DNA of 64,000 nucleotides. It comes from Persicaria tinctoria (Eukaryota; Streptophyta; Magnoliopsida; Caryophyllales; Polygonaceae). Made by a program: the position numbers and the translations under genes. Positions within the stretch are counted from its first letter, which is position 1, and each line of letters starts with the position of its first letter. This document shows positions 9,240 to 20,055 of this stretch, one piece after another. Under the pieces are notes generated by a model. That model searched no databases. It worked only from the letters and a program-made list of their open reading frames with translations, and was not told the origin of the DNA. The stretch spans positions 23,136,615 to 23,200,614 of the forward strand of contig JBANSL010000012.1 of assembly GCA_037127255.1 (NCBI GenBank), in the 5' to 3' direction.

Positions 9240-12200
9240 GTATTTCGCCTACGACATTAGCTGCGGTCGCGGCATAGGCAGCAGCTTCGCCAGCAGCAGC
9301 GGCCGCCGCTTTATGCAGCGGCCGCTGGATACGTGGATTGGTGGCCCTCATCCTTGGAACGCCGCCCCTCAATGGTCCCCGGTGCCTGGATTCAACCCTC
9401 ATTGGATGCACTTCGGCTCCCCTGCCCCTCGACATGCCGATTCTCAGGCCTATTTAACATCGTCTCATCAAGGCTATGTTTCGCATGATGGGCATCACGC
9501 CTTCTCTTCCATGCAGCCGACATCTCCCGACTCTTCTTGGTGCATGGACACTGGTGTCAACTCCCAAATGACGAACTCCTCAGGTAACCTCTCATCTATT
9601 TTCTTTAAAGGCCCTGCACACTCTATTATCGTCGGCAATGGTGGTCGTCTTGCCACTTCGGGGATTGGCCACGCCAAGTTAAAGACCCCAACCCATCCAC
9701 TCCACCGGGGAGCTCTACCCTGTCACACCAGCTCCTGCGTCCAGGAAGTCGTGCCTGGTCGCCCTTTCGGCATCGTCATCGAGCCTGTAGCATGCACACC
9801 TGGGCCATCCCAGTGCTGCCGTTCTAGATGTCCTCCGTTCTCAGAGTCTTGTCACCTGTAATAAAGACCTACGCTCTAGTTTATGCTCTTCCTGTCAGTT
9901 AGGAAAACATGCAAGACTGTCGTTCCAACGGTCTTTGAACTCCACCCTTGCTCCTTTTGATATCATTCATAGTGACATTTGGACCTCTTCTGTGCCTAGC
10001 AAGGAGGGTCACAAGTACTACCTCTTGTTTCTTGATGATTACACTCACTTCTTATGGGTCTTCCCGTTGCATTTCAAGTCCCAAGTGTTTCCTATCTTTT
10101 TCAAGTTCCATGCCTACATCAAAACACAGTTTCAAACATCCATTAAATGCTTCCAATGTGACAATGGTCGTGAATTTGACAACAAAGACTTTCGCTCTTT
10201 CTTCGCCACAAATGGGATCTCCTACCGGTTGTCTTGCCCCTATACTTCCCAGCAGAATGGCAAGGCTGAACCGAATCATTAGAACCATAACCAACATGAT
10301 GCGCTCTCTCCTCTTTCACGTATATATTCCCCTTACCTATTGGTCTCACGCCTTATCAACCACATGTTATCTCCACAACATTCTCTCATCTACTACCCTA
10401 CACCATCGCTCGCCAACTCAGGCACTCTATTTCACCTTGCCTAGGTATGATCACCTTCGTACCTTCGGGTGCTTGTGCTTCCCAAACCAGTCCTCCACCG
10501 CCCCACACAAGGTTCACCCGCGCTCCACTCCATGTCTCTTCCTAGGTTATCCGTCTGATCATCAAGGTTACCTTTGCCTCGATGTTCGGACCCATAAGCT
10601 TATTGTGTCACTTCATGTCACTCTTGATGAGTCTCGCTTTCCCTTCTCTTCTCCTCCTCTCCCAGCATTTTGTCGCGCCCGCCGCACCGTCTACTGCCAC
10701 CCCCACCGATTCCCACACCCACCCTACCTCATACCCGACCTCCCTTTCCCGCATCCCCACCTACCACAAAAAAACCCTGATTGACCCGAATTGACAGGCG
10801 ACTATGCTCGACGAATATAGGGCCCTTACAAGGAATGGTACATGGGTTCTGGTTCTTTGCCCTCCTGAGGCGAACGTCATTCGTTGTATGTGGCTCTTTC
10901 GCCACAAGTTCCGCTCTGATGGGTCATTGGAACGCTACAAAGCCTGTCTTGTGGTTAACGGTCGCTTTTAGCAAGCAGGTATTGATTGTGATGAGACATT
11001 CAACCCCGTGGTCAAGCCTGCCACTATCCGAGTAGTGTTGAGCTTAGCGTTATCACGACATTGGGCTATTCGTCAGCTGGATGTCAAGAACGCCTTTCTG
11101 TATGGTCATTTGAATGAGACAGGTTACATGTTTCAGCCGACGGGGTTCACTGATACTGATCGTCCTAAGCACATTTGTCTATTGAAGCACTCTCTGTATG
11201 GTCTAAAACAGGCTCTGCGGGCTTGGTTCCAGCGCATTCCTTCTCATCTGCTATGCTTGGGCTTTGTTGGAAGCCGCTCAGATACGTCTCTGTTTATCTA
11301 TCGCAGAGGCACAGACATGGCCTTTCTGTTACTATATGTCGATGACATCATACTCACCTCTGATGCTCTTCAGACGTCTATTATTTCCCAGTTGGGTGCC
11401 GAGATCTCCATGTCAGATCTGGGTATGTTGTCTTACTTCTTGGGCGTCGCCGTGCAGCGTCATGCGTCTGGGCTGTTTCTCTCTCAGACTAAGTATGCTG
11501 CCGAAATTGTTGCTCGGGCCAAGATGGGTAACTGCAAGCCAGTTGTGACCCCTATGGATACTTCCAACAAGCTCGGTGCTCACTCTGGTCCTCTGTTTGA
11601 TGATCCGACGTTGTACCGAAGCCTCGCCGGTGCATTGCAATATCTTACGTTTACTAGGCCAGACACCAGTTACGCCGTTCAGCATATCTACCTATTCATG
11701 CATGTGCCCAGGGAACCACACTTTCAGGCCTTGAAGCGGATCATCTGGTACATCAGCGGTACCCTCGAGCTAGGCACCACGATCACCCCTTCCTCTCGGC
11801 ATGACCTCGTCGCTTACACTGATGCAGATTAGGGTGGTTGTCCTGACTAGGGCTGGGCTTCCGGTCTGGATCGGATTGGACCGGAAACTCAAAGGACATG
11901 GACCACGGATCGGACCGGGACCGAGATATATGGTCCCAGGTTTTCCGGTCCGTGGACCGTAAAGACCGTTTGGACCCTAAATTAGATATGAAAATTCCTC
12001 ATAATCTTGAAATTGAATATTTAAGATATACAAATTCCACCTAATCTTAAAATTGAAATTTCTTCTAGATCTGGAAATTTAAAATTCGTACATATCCACA
12101 AAGATCTGAAAATTTTTAAATCAATTTGAAATTCTATAAACCTAGATCTGAAAAGAAAGTGAAGAGGGTCTACAGTTGGTCGGTGTCGGACTACGGTTGG

Positions 12201-13155
12201 CTGGCGACGATGATGGTGGCGACTGGCGATGGCGGTGGTGATGAGTGATGGCAAAGGGCTAGGACGGTGGAGACTAGAGAGAGAGATGCCTACTCAGATG
12301 GAAGTACGAGTGGCGATGACTGATTGACTGATGAGCAGTAGTGAAGGACGAGGCCGGTGGCGTTGTGTGGCAGCGATGGAGGCGGTGACTGGGTGAGAGA
12401 GTGGCTAGTGCGAGCAGCGAGCAACCCGAGCATAAAGACTGGGAGATGGAGTTGAGAGAGGGAGCAACGATCATGAAGACTGAGAGAGGTTGAGAGAGAT
12501 ATGGAGTTGAGAGAGGCGCACGTTTAGGGTTGTGACTTGACTTGTGAGCTTTGTTTTATTTAAAAGAAAAAAGACAAGGTTGCCTTACTTTTGTTAAGGC
12601 ATGCCACATGCTACTGCACAAGTCCAGTAGAAAGCCCACCCTTATGGCCCTATTTTTTTTTTATAAAAATAAATCCGGTCCGATTTCGGTCCGACCCGGA
12701 AATTCCGGTCTTGTCCCGGGTTTGGACCGGAAACCGGAATCTGAAATTCTTTGGACCATGGACTAGACCGTAATACTTCCGGTCCGATCCAAGAGCGTAA
12801 TTTCCGGTCTGGTCCCTGTCCGATCCAATTTTTGCCCAGCCCTAGTCCTGACACACGTCGCTCTAGCGTTGAGGCTGAGTACAGGGGTGTCGCCAACGTT
12901 GTCTCAAAGTGGTCATGGCTGCGCAATCTCCTACTTGAGCTCCGTTGCCTGCTTCAGAAGGTCACCCTGGTCTACACTGACAACGTCTCCGCCGTCTATC
13001 TGGCTAGCAACCCAGTCCAACATCAGCGCACGAAGCACATTGAGCTCGATCTCCACTTCGTACGGGACAAGGTTGCTCTTGGACATGTTCGTGTTCTACA
13101 TGTCCCGTCCTCCTATCAGTACGCTGATATATTCACCAAGGGTTTACCTCGTTAG
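9240..13155 (+). pseudogene. Ty1/copia polyprotein, decayed (short-LTR lineage)
   Basis: Pieces appear in the copia order. Protease: WCMDTGVNSQMT, about 9540-9580. GAG-pre-integrase: about 9690-9930, frameshifted. Integrase core: 9935-10282, with HSDIWTSS, DNGREFD and TSQQNGKAE. A shifted frame covers 10270-10790. RVT_2 reverse transcriptase: about 10800-11832, with LDVKNAFLYGHL, YGLKQALRAW and LLLYVDDIILTS. RNase H: resumes at 12853 after a hAT insertion (TDNVSAVYLASNP, RTKHIELDLHFVRDKV). The RNase H is also internally deleted, since RRSS joins directly to VEAEYRGVAN. Several frameshifts and stops make it inactive. The short LTR and sequence style suggest the Ale/Retrofit group (inference). 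No left LTR is visible, so its 5' part is deleted or lies beyond the Athila element. Confidence 0.85.
11848..12844. mobile_element. hAT-type non-autonomous element in copia RNase H
   Basis: The 997-bp insertion begins TAGGGCTGGGC and ends GCCCAGCCCTA (11-bp inverted termini) with a perfect 8-bp duplication GTCCTGAC (11840-11847, 12845-12852). Subterminal DNA is packed with GGACCGG/GGTCCGATCC-type motifs on both sides. No transposase frame is seen. It is related to the element at 20056-21004. Confidence 0.9.
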
Positions 13156-13218
13156 TTGTTCCTTGATTTTCGGTCCAGTCTCACTGTACGGGACCCTCCA
13201 CTTTCGGCTGCGGGGGTT

Positions 13219-13345
13219 TGATAGATTACATAGTCTTCATATTGTATAGTGGGTCAAAAGGCTCAATCCATTGTAACCCATATATATGATTGATCAATGA
13301 ATGAAACCCTCAAGGAGGACTTTACATCAATTCTATCATTCTACA
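13219..13345 (+). repeat. Right LTR of the decayed copia element (127 bp)
   Basis: TGATAGATTACATAG to ATCATTCTACA lies after the RNase H stop and directly behind a purine tract (GGCTGCGGGGGTT). Such very short LTRs are typical of the Ale-type copia lineage. No partner LTR is in the window, so the boundaries rest on TG...CA ends only. Confidence 0.6.
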
Positions 13346-14815
13346 GTTGCGACACCGCATAGCTAACCCACTTTTGAGCACTCAAACTCCCCACCTCACC
13401 GCTCCACCCACCCATCCACCCCCACTAACCCCTACCGATCGCAACAACCTATTCCCCTCCTGTGACACCCTGTCGGCCTACCCCACCCCATATTCAAACT
13501 TCCACACCCAAACCCCCACACCCCCACACCCTGGCTTTTGGAATGTTTTGACCCTTACGGGTAAGTCTATTGTGCTTGTCAAGATTATAAAAAACAGAAG
13601 GTTAGACATTACTTATCTTCAGGATACAAAGTTGATAGGGAGTAAGATTCAACATGCTGCTAGGTGAAAGTTGTGGTACTGGAGTCTCAACAAAAAGAGG
13701 AACGGTGTTGGCATCTTGTTCGGAGAGCTTTGAAAGGATCAGGTTTTGCGTGTTGAGCGTATGAATGACAGTCCAGTGGCCATTAAGTTAGTGTTGGAGG
13801 ACTCCTTTCTGCATGTGATTAGTGTCGATGCTCCTCAATTAGGACGGGGTTTAGAAGAGACGAGGAAATTCTAGGAGGGCTGAGATGCTCTGATTGGGAC
13901 TATTATAGTGTCTTAATAGTATGTGATTGGAGGTGATTTCAATGCTCACATCGGGAAGTGTAGTGACGGGTTTGAGGAGGCACATGGAGACTTTGGCTTC
14001 GGAGATAGAAATAATGGTGGGATTGCGTTGTTGAAGTTTTTTTTTGCGCATGAAAGTGTCATCTGCACCTCGTGGTTTCAAAAAAAAGCTGAACACTACG
14101 TTCGCCAATTTGGTTGGAAGATTGTATATAGACTACTTTTTGGACAGAAAAGAAAACAGAAGTAATTCAGGGATTGCGAGATGATCACCTTTAGAGGTCT
14201 TTCAAAGCCCCACCACCTTCCTATTTTGGACTTTGTGGTGCATGGTCGCATTCGAAAGAGAAAACACAACTTGACATCGAAAATCAGGGGGTGGCTAGCT
14301 ATTTTGTGAAATGATCGAGCCATTACTAAAAGATAAGTTATGGCATGCGGTAGAGCATGAGAGGATTGGGGAAATACAGGGCAATGCAGATGCGATATGG
14401 AGCTGCTTGAGGTTGTATTCGTAGAGTAGGATGAGAGGTGTTGGGGGTGTCTAGAGGGGGGCAAAGACCCAATCAGGGCGTAGTTTGGTGGAGTGAGGAG
14501 GAGAAGGTGAAACAGTTAGCGTTCCATAAATGGTTGCACAAAGGCATTGAAGAAGACAACGTGGAGCTCAAGTTCGGGTACAATGTGCCCAAGAGGGAGG
14601 CTAAGCGAGCAGTTACTAAGGCTAAAGACAAAGTCTTTGAGAGTTTGTACAAGGCTTTGGACCAAAAGGGAGGGGAGTGAGTTCTCTATCACTCAGCTCG
14701 ACATAAAGAGAGGATGAGCACATACACACTGACAACGTCAAATGTATCAAACATGAAAGAGGTCAAGTGTTGGTTGATGATCAGCGGATGAAGGGAAGAT
14801 GACAGAGGTATTTTG
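13346..14815 (+). pseudogene. AP-endonuclease region of an RTE-like LINE, decayed
   Basis: After a Pro-rich lead (13346-13535), the translation follows an exonuclease-endonuclease-phosphatase fold: FWNVLTLTGKSIVLV (about 13540), YLQDTKLIGSKI, NGVGILFGEL, VIGGDFNAHIG (13922-13955) and GFGDRNNGG. A downstream linker WWSEEEKVKQLAFHKWL (about 14485) and AKRAVTKAKDKVFESLYKALD is the conserved region between endonuclease and RT in plant RTE-type LINEs. Stops and frameshifts are frequent (13665, 13728, 13872 among others). The RT is missing: after QRYF (about 14814) the sequence passes straight into the C-terminal-domain family described next. Confidence 0.7.
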
Positions 14816-15800
14816 GTTTCATCACATCTCGTATCCAAATGGTTGAACTCCAAACATCCATTTTGAGCAAGGCAGAGCCACAACCTTCTAAAGGTCTTGA
14901 CATTAGCCCTGAAAGTATTCTCTCCCAATCTATATATCTCGAGGCACGTCGCTTTTTTTGGTTTAAATATAAATGACTTTTTTGTATCCCCCGCCTCTAA
15001 AAAAATCATGTCGGTATTGGCGGATCGATACTTCAAGTTCATTGACGACAAATTAGTGTCCACATTTAATCCGACTCCAAGGTAGTGGCACATTCTGCAA
15101 GTGGTGAGAGGGAAAAGTGAGTAGGATTTTTTGTTGAATATTCCCGTTAGTGGCTTTGCTCAGACCATGCCGTCTCGGCAGTTTCATTCTATCCTCTATG
15201 TTTAGTGGTTATCCGACTTGTCCTAGTTGTGAGCTTGACAGGATAGAACCATTTGGAGATCATGTTTTACATTGCAGTTGGGGCATCGAGACTAAGCACG
15301 TACAAAATATGGTTCGAGATGTTTTGGTAGACATTTGTTTAAAGTGGACATCGCATTCAGAAGGAAGCACATACAAGTATGATCGGCAATGATGGTGTAC
15401 GTTGGGCTAAGACCAGTTGATCTGTTGGTTTATGAGTGAGATCACAAGGATAGAGACACTTGTGTCGATGTGGTTGAGGTTTCTCTGTTCACAACTAGAG
15501 CCAATTACTCTTTTGTACACGACAAGACGGTTTCTCAAGCCATTGAAAGGAATGAGAAAAAGCACGTGAATATTTGTATTGTTAATGGATATGGCTTCAG
15601 GGCATTTGCATTCACTACTTTAATTGGGAGAATTGGTAGGTGATGTTGTTGGTTTTTTGAAGTGGGTTCCGATTACGAAAAGCCATGTAACGGGGTCCGT
15701 TGATAGCGATTTCATATTTTATAGAGTTGGTTTTATTATTAAAAAAAAAAGGTTGGGGCTCAATTTGAATTATTGTTAAGAGGCTTCCAACAACTTTTAC
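14816..15800 (+). pseudogene. C-terminal-domain family copy A (Zn-ribbon plus nuclease-like), decayed
   Basis: Broken translation shows FITSRIQMVELQTSIL (14818), the cysteine module YPTCPSCELDRIEPFGDHVLHC (about 15200-15270), then a frameshifted REGION corresponding to KHVQNMVRDVL and VRWAKTS/LLVYE. It ends in a segment like copy B's GAQF..LPTNF (15745-15800). An (AAT)n tail follows at 15813-15855. I know this domain order from plant reverse-transcriptase-related ORFs, where it lies C-terminal to the RT; no named domain is certain. It is related to 16355-17278 and to the copy split by Athila copy 2. Confidence 0.65.
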
Positions 15801-15810
15801 TTAACCAATT

Positions 15811-15812
<2 letters not shown>

Positions 15813-15854
<42 letters not shown>

Positions 15855-15855
15855 T
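15813..15855 (+). repeat. (AAT)n tail of copy A
   Basis: Fourteen or so AAT units lie 12 bases after the end of the copy A coding remnant, the same place as the TTA tails of copies B and C. This suggests a non-LTR retrotransposon tail rather than a random microsatellite. Confidence 0.7.
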
Positions 15856-16232
15856 GAGTAATTAGATGTAGCTGTACGTTGTATACTTGCATACTGTATG
15901 ATCGAATAAAGAAAGCTTTGGAGGGTGTTGAATTTGTCTACCTCATTGTAGACAGTTCGCCATATTAGGTGGAGCCCACTATTATTGTAATCTAAAATAC
16001 AGTAATTAAGGCTAATTAAATAAAGATTAAATGTAATTAAAATAGTGTAGGAGGTAAAATTATTCTTCCTAGGTTGTGAAGTGTGGGGACCCAATTGGGT
16101 GGGAAGTGGAAACACCATGTAATTTGGTACTCTACTTACGAGTATATAATAAGACAGGAAATGTGATCACGTGCTCCGCGTATGGGTGCATCATTAACTG
16201 TCCTGTACCCTTGCTTTTCAATAATCTTACCC

Positions 16233-16272
<40 letters not shown>

Positions 16273-16354
16273 CACAATATTCGCAAAAAAATCAATACGA
16301 ATCAATAGAAATAGAAATCTCACCCGGACGGGCATCCTCATACTTTTTCCAGAG
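15856..16354. other. Unassigned AT-rich DNA with a (TTA)n microsatellite
   Basis: No coding signal is recognised. A (TTA)n run occupies 16233-16272 and may be the tail of another, otherwise lost, copy of the same LINE-like family. Confidence 0.4.
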
Positions 16355-17277
16355 TCCTTGATCAGGCTGGTTTAGCCACATCAGCACCCGGACGCCGTGA
16401 CATTGTTCTCACCCAGTCCATTTCGAGGTATGTCACTTGTGTTGGTTCGAATATTGATGACTTAGTTGTATCCTCCGCCCCCAAAAAATTCATGTCAGTA
16501 GTTCATTGACGACAACTTAGTGTCTATACCCTTAATCCAACTCCAAGACAATATATTACACATTTTACAGGCTGTGAGAGGAGAAAGAGCACAAGATTTT
16601 CTGTTGGCCACTCCTATTGAGGGGCTTGCCCAGACCATGCCATCGCGACAATATCGTTCTGTCATCCAGTACCATCTTTCAATTCCTATATTTAGTGGTT
16701 ATCCAACTTGTCCCAGTTGTGAGCTTGATAGGATGGATCCTTTTGGAGATCATGATCTACATTGTTGTAGGGGCATAGGGACTAACCATCGACACAATAT
16801 GGTCCGAGATGTTTTAGCGGACATTTGTTTTAAAGCAGGCATCGCGGTTCAGAAGGAAGCACATACAGGTATGAGCAGTGATGATGGTGTTGAGCTGAGG
16901 CCGGGTGATCTGTTAGTGTATCGGTGGGACAAGGGTAGAGACACTTGTGTTGATGTGGTGGGGGCGTCGCCGTTCACGACGAGAGCCAATGACTTCTTTG
17001 TACCTGGGAAGGCAGTCCCTCAAGCAACAGAAAGGAAGGAGAGAAAGTATGTAGATATTTGTGCGGCTAAGGAGTACTGCTTCATGGCATTTGCGTTCTC
17101 CACCTTTGGAGAGTTGGGGGGTGGTGCTATCGGTTTCCTAAAGCGGATTCAGTTGGTTACGAATAGTCATAATAGTGGGTCTGTTAAGGGCGATTTTATC
17201 TTTCATAGAGTTGGTTTTACTATTCAAAAAGGTGTTGGAGCCCAATTTATTACGAGCCTTCCAACCAACTTTGTGTA

Positions 17278-17278
<1 letters not shown>
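16355..17278 (+). pseudogene. C-terminal-domain family copy B (best preserved)
   Basis: An open frame of 252 codons (16520-17278) follows a frameshifted upstream part (DQAGLATSAPGRRDIVLTQSIS, from about 16356). In ORF numbering: QDFLLATPIEGLAQTMPS (25-42); a Zn-ribbon-like C64PSC67 with GDH76-78 and H81-C82; RHNMVRD (91-97); KE (112-113); RPGD (127-130); DTCVDV (141-146); a Lys/Arg-rich helix ERKERKYVDIC; FAFSTFGELG (191-200); and a C-terminal FIFHRVGFTIQKGVGAQF..LPTNF. The E..RPGD..CVDV spacing recalls a PD-(D/E)XK nuclease, but the catalytic Lys is not obvious, so nuclease function is inference. The ORF runs directly into a TTA tail. It probably lacks its own RT and is a 5'-truncated copy. 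Confidence 0.7.
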
Positions 17279-17281
<3 letters not shown>

Positions 17282-17337
<56 letters not shown>

Positions 17338-17358
17338 TATTATTATTACTATTACTAC
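17282..17358 (+). repeat. (TTA)n tail of copy B
   Basis: About 25 mostly perfect TTA/ATT units start four bases after the stop codon of copy B. Confidence 0.75.
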
Positions 17359-17816
17359 AACGATTTTTCTATCCTATACTCTTAGAGATAATAACACTAA
17401 TTTAAAATTTTAATTAGTTTAATTTTTTTATTTAGATTCCTATGATTTTTTTTAATAGAATATTTTCCAATTTATGAACTTATCTTACATCCTTATGACA
17501 TTAGATAAAAGCTCAACATTTGAATTTGGACTTATTATGTACTCCGTATTATCTTAAGATTTGTAGGCTCTTCCACACTACAATATATATGTATCCCGGC
17601 CCCTTAGTCGACATTTGAATTTGGACTTATCACTACAAAAATGTCAATTTTATGAGTTGTCACTCATTCTCTTATACCTAAGGAAGAAGGTTGAATTGGG
17701 TGTTCACATTTTCTTAATATTTTTAAAGTAATTAAGCACTATTTTGTTTGGAAGTGACCTTTTGGAGGATTAAGATGCTTTTTTTTCCTCTCTAAATCTT
17801 CTGAGTATGCCCTTTA
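17359..17816. other. Unassigned AT-rich DNA with a short direct repeat
   Basis: No gene seen. The phrase 'catttgaatttggacttat' occurs twice (about 17516 and 17610). A lone CACTACAAAAATGT near 17630 resembles a CACTA terminus but has no partner. Confidence 0.4.
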
Positions 17817-18213
17817 GGTTGTGTTTGGGGAGGATGTAGGTGGGGGTTTGTGAAATTTGAGGGGTTAAAAAAAACCCTGGAAACATGGTGTTTTGTGAGA
17901 GGTGCAAGAGGGGGTGTGGGAGGTGCAGGTGAGATTTTTTTCCAAAAAATGAAACCTTGGGGGAAAGGTTTGGGAGGTTTTTTTTTTGGAAGGAGAGAAA
18001 AGGAAAGTGATGAGGGGTATTTTAGTGAGGGTAGTTTTGTCTTTTTCATCACAAAAACACCTTCCAAACCTTATAAACACTAAACACCATTCATATTTTT
18101 TACAAAATAAAAAAATCTCCACCCTCCACATCTCCATAATCTATATAAAAAAACTCCACCTCTAAAAAAACATCTACCTCTCAAAAAAAAAACCATTGGT
18201 GCCAAACACAGCC
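17817..18213. mobile_element. Tourist-type (PIF/Harbinger) MITE, 397 bp
   Basis: Terminal inverted repeats GGTTGTGTTTGG and CCAAACACAGCC are flanked by TTA on both sides (17814-17816, 18214-18216). Length, trinucleotide duplication and the TGTTTGG end fit Tourist elements. No coding capacity. Confidence 0.8.
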
Positions 18214-18271
18214 TTACTTTCAAACACAAGCTCACCAAAGAATAACCAAAAGACAAAAGGTGATTAAATAG

Positions 18272-18790
18272 GTGAAACCCAAAGAAGGGTTTTTTAAACT
18301 AAATTTTGATGGAGCTAAAGTTGGTTCTGGTTTTACCGCTTCGGAGTTGGTCATTCGGAATTGTCTGGGTGATGTTCTCTCATGTGGCACTCAGGGACAC
18401 GAATTGATTTCCGCCTTGCAAGCGGAGTGTCTGGGCCTTCAGGCTGGGCTTCGGGATGCTCGTTGAGGGGATCATTCACGCATCTGGGGGTGGAGGGGGA
18501 CTGTTTGACGGTGATCAATGATGTTAATGGCATTTGGAAGATGCCTTGGGAGGTTGAGATGATGATTTCTGACATCCTCGGGCTTTGCAGATCATTCGCC
18601 TTTGTCTTCTTTTCCCACATTTTTAGGGAGGGGAACCATGTGGCTGACCTACTGGCGCACTTCGGTCTCTCCACGTTGATGCTAGTTGATTGCCCACATG
18701 CTGAGATTCCGACCTTCATCCGTCAGGATGTCCTTGGGCGTTGATTCAACCATGGTTGATCAACCCCAAATCTTTGCCTTGTATAAAAAA
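18272..18790 (+). pseudogene. L1-type LINE 3' fragment (RNase H-like)
   Basis: Translation gives FFKLNFDGAKVGSGFTASELVIRN, then a one-base frameshift near 18466, then VEGDCLTVINDVNG..PWEVEMMISDIL and FSHIFREGNHVADLLAHFG. This is the plant RNase H domain (RVT_3 type) found at the C-terminus of L1 LINEs and in free-standing derivatives. The DNA ends in TTGTATAAAAAAAATG at 18779-18792, a degraded poly(A). The upstream RT is absent, so it is a 5'-truncated copy. No clear target duplication was found. Confidence 0.75.
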
Positions 18791-18792
18791 AA

Positions 18793-19605
18793 TGTATTAG
18801 TTAGTAACATTCATCTAATTCAGTAATATTGATTTCTCATCCAAAATTTGAGGTTTTCGTTTGAAATATATGACACTCTTGGATTTGACACTATCTAAAT
18901 TCTTGCTTTAAAAAAATAGAATTGTTTCTACAATAAGTTGTGCATGACAAATTGACAATTAACGTAAAAATTGAAGGATCAGCAAAGAGCCTCGATAATC
19001 CACCAACTATATATAGAAACCAACAACTGTACTTGGGAGCTAACCGAATAAGATTACAAATCACATACACTACTACTTAGTTTTATCCAATTGTTTACTT
19101 CTAATCGGACAAACGTCTCCTTAATTCAAGAGACGAATTTCGGACTATAGTAGTCGCTTGAAACAACTTCAAGGGATGAACTTTCAATATTCATCGCCTG
19201 AATGATTGACACAATTAATTATCTCATCAGTTGTCGAATTCGAATAATTATATCATCAGTTGGCGAATTCGAATATCAGTAGTGATGAAGGCTTTGCCAA
19301 TTCTAAAAACCAATAGTAGTAACAATGACCGTGCAATTGACAAGATAATTACCGTCCCTACAACCAGGCCCATAAATAAACACGCCCTTATAGTTACTTA
19401 TATAGCTCACTAGCTAGCGCTAAATCCTATTTCTAGTGACTTGTAAAGTTACTAGCGTGGAAGAACTATATTGGGTTGAACCCCAAAAAGAACCTTAGTT
19501 CGTATTTGGTTTCATATGCGGACGCAATTGAGGATTTCTTACACGTACTTAAACACCCTACCCACTAATAATAATAATAAAAAAAATCGAAATTGGACTC
19601 TATAA
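18793..19605. other. Unassigned intergenic DNA
   Basis: AT-rich sequence without coding signal on either strand. It contains 'cagttgtcgaattcgaataat' and 'cagttggcgaattcgaatat', a short direct duplication near 19226-19280. Confidence 0.4.
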
Positions 19606-20055
19606 CACTATTGGAAAATTGTGTAAATTCCGACGCTTTATTCTCGACGCTATTGATATGCGTCAAAAATTACCGACATTTGAAAGTGTTGAAAAAAGTA
19701 TTAACTCTTCTCGACATGTTTATGCGTCGAGAATGGCAATAGTTTATTTAAAATATTAAAAACCCTAGCACTACTGTCCTCCAGAGTCCAGATTCATGTC
19801 TCTCCGCTAGATCTAAGAATTCGCCGGCCGCCCTCTCTTTCTCCTCAGTCGATAGATCCATCGATCTCTCTCCCCTCCCTCTCTTTAGATCGGAAAAAAT
19901 TACAGTCGACATGAGGCTTCGACTTCAGGCTTCGATTCAAGGTTCATCTTCTGGCGGCTGTCTTCCGATGAGTAGGTTTTCTATGTGTTCTAGTTTGTAG
20001 ATCTTCCAATTCGAATTCGAATCTAGATTAATTTTCTAGCAGCGAGGGTTTCTAG
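19606..20055 (+). mobile_element. Candidate CACTA terminus (one end only)
   Basis: CACTATTGGAAAATTG starts at 19606 after TAA and is followed by short inverted and direct motifs (TTCTCGACGC, ATGCGTCAAAAATT, CTTCTCGACATG, ATGCGTCGAGAATGG), the usual look of CACTA subterminal repeats. A CT-rich stretch at 19795-19890 looks like a 5' untranslated region. I found no matching right end, so it may be truncated or extend across the SIRE and Tork insertions. Confidence 0.45.

Noticed and set aside
8869..9435. Minus-strand Arg/Gly-rich ORF of 188 codons
   Set aside because: Overlaps copia coding sequence on the other strand; composition is the complement of C-rich DNA and no domain is visible.
17175..17405. 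Poly-Leu and poly-Ile ORFs over TTA repeats (also 15801-16375 and 38813-39052)
   Set aside because: Products of trinucleotide tails, not proteins.
17628..17645. CACTA element end at CACTACAAAAATGT
   Set aside because: No partner terminus, subterminal repeats or 3-bp duplication.
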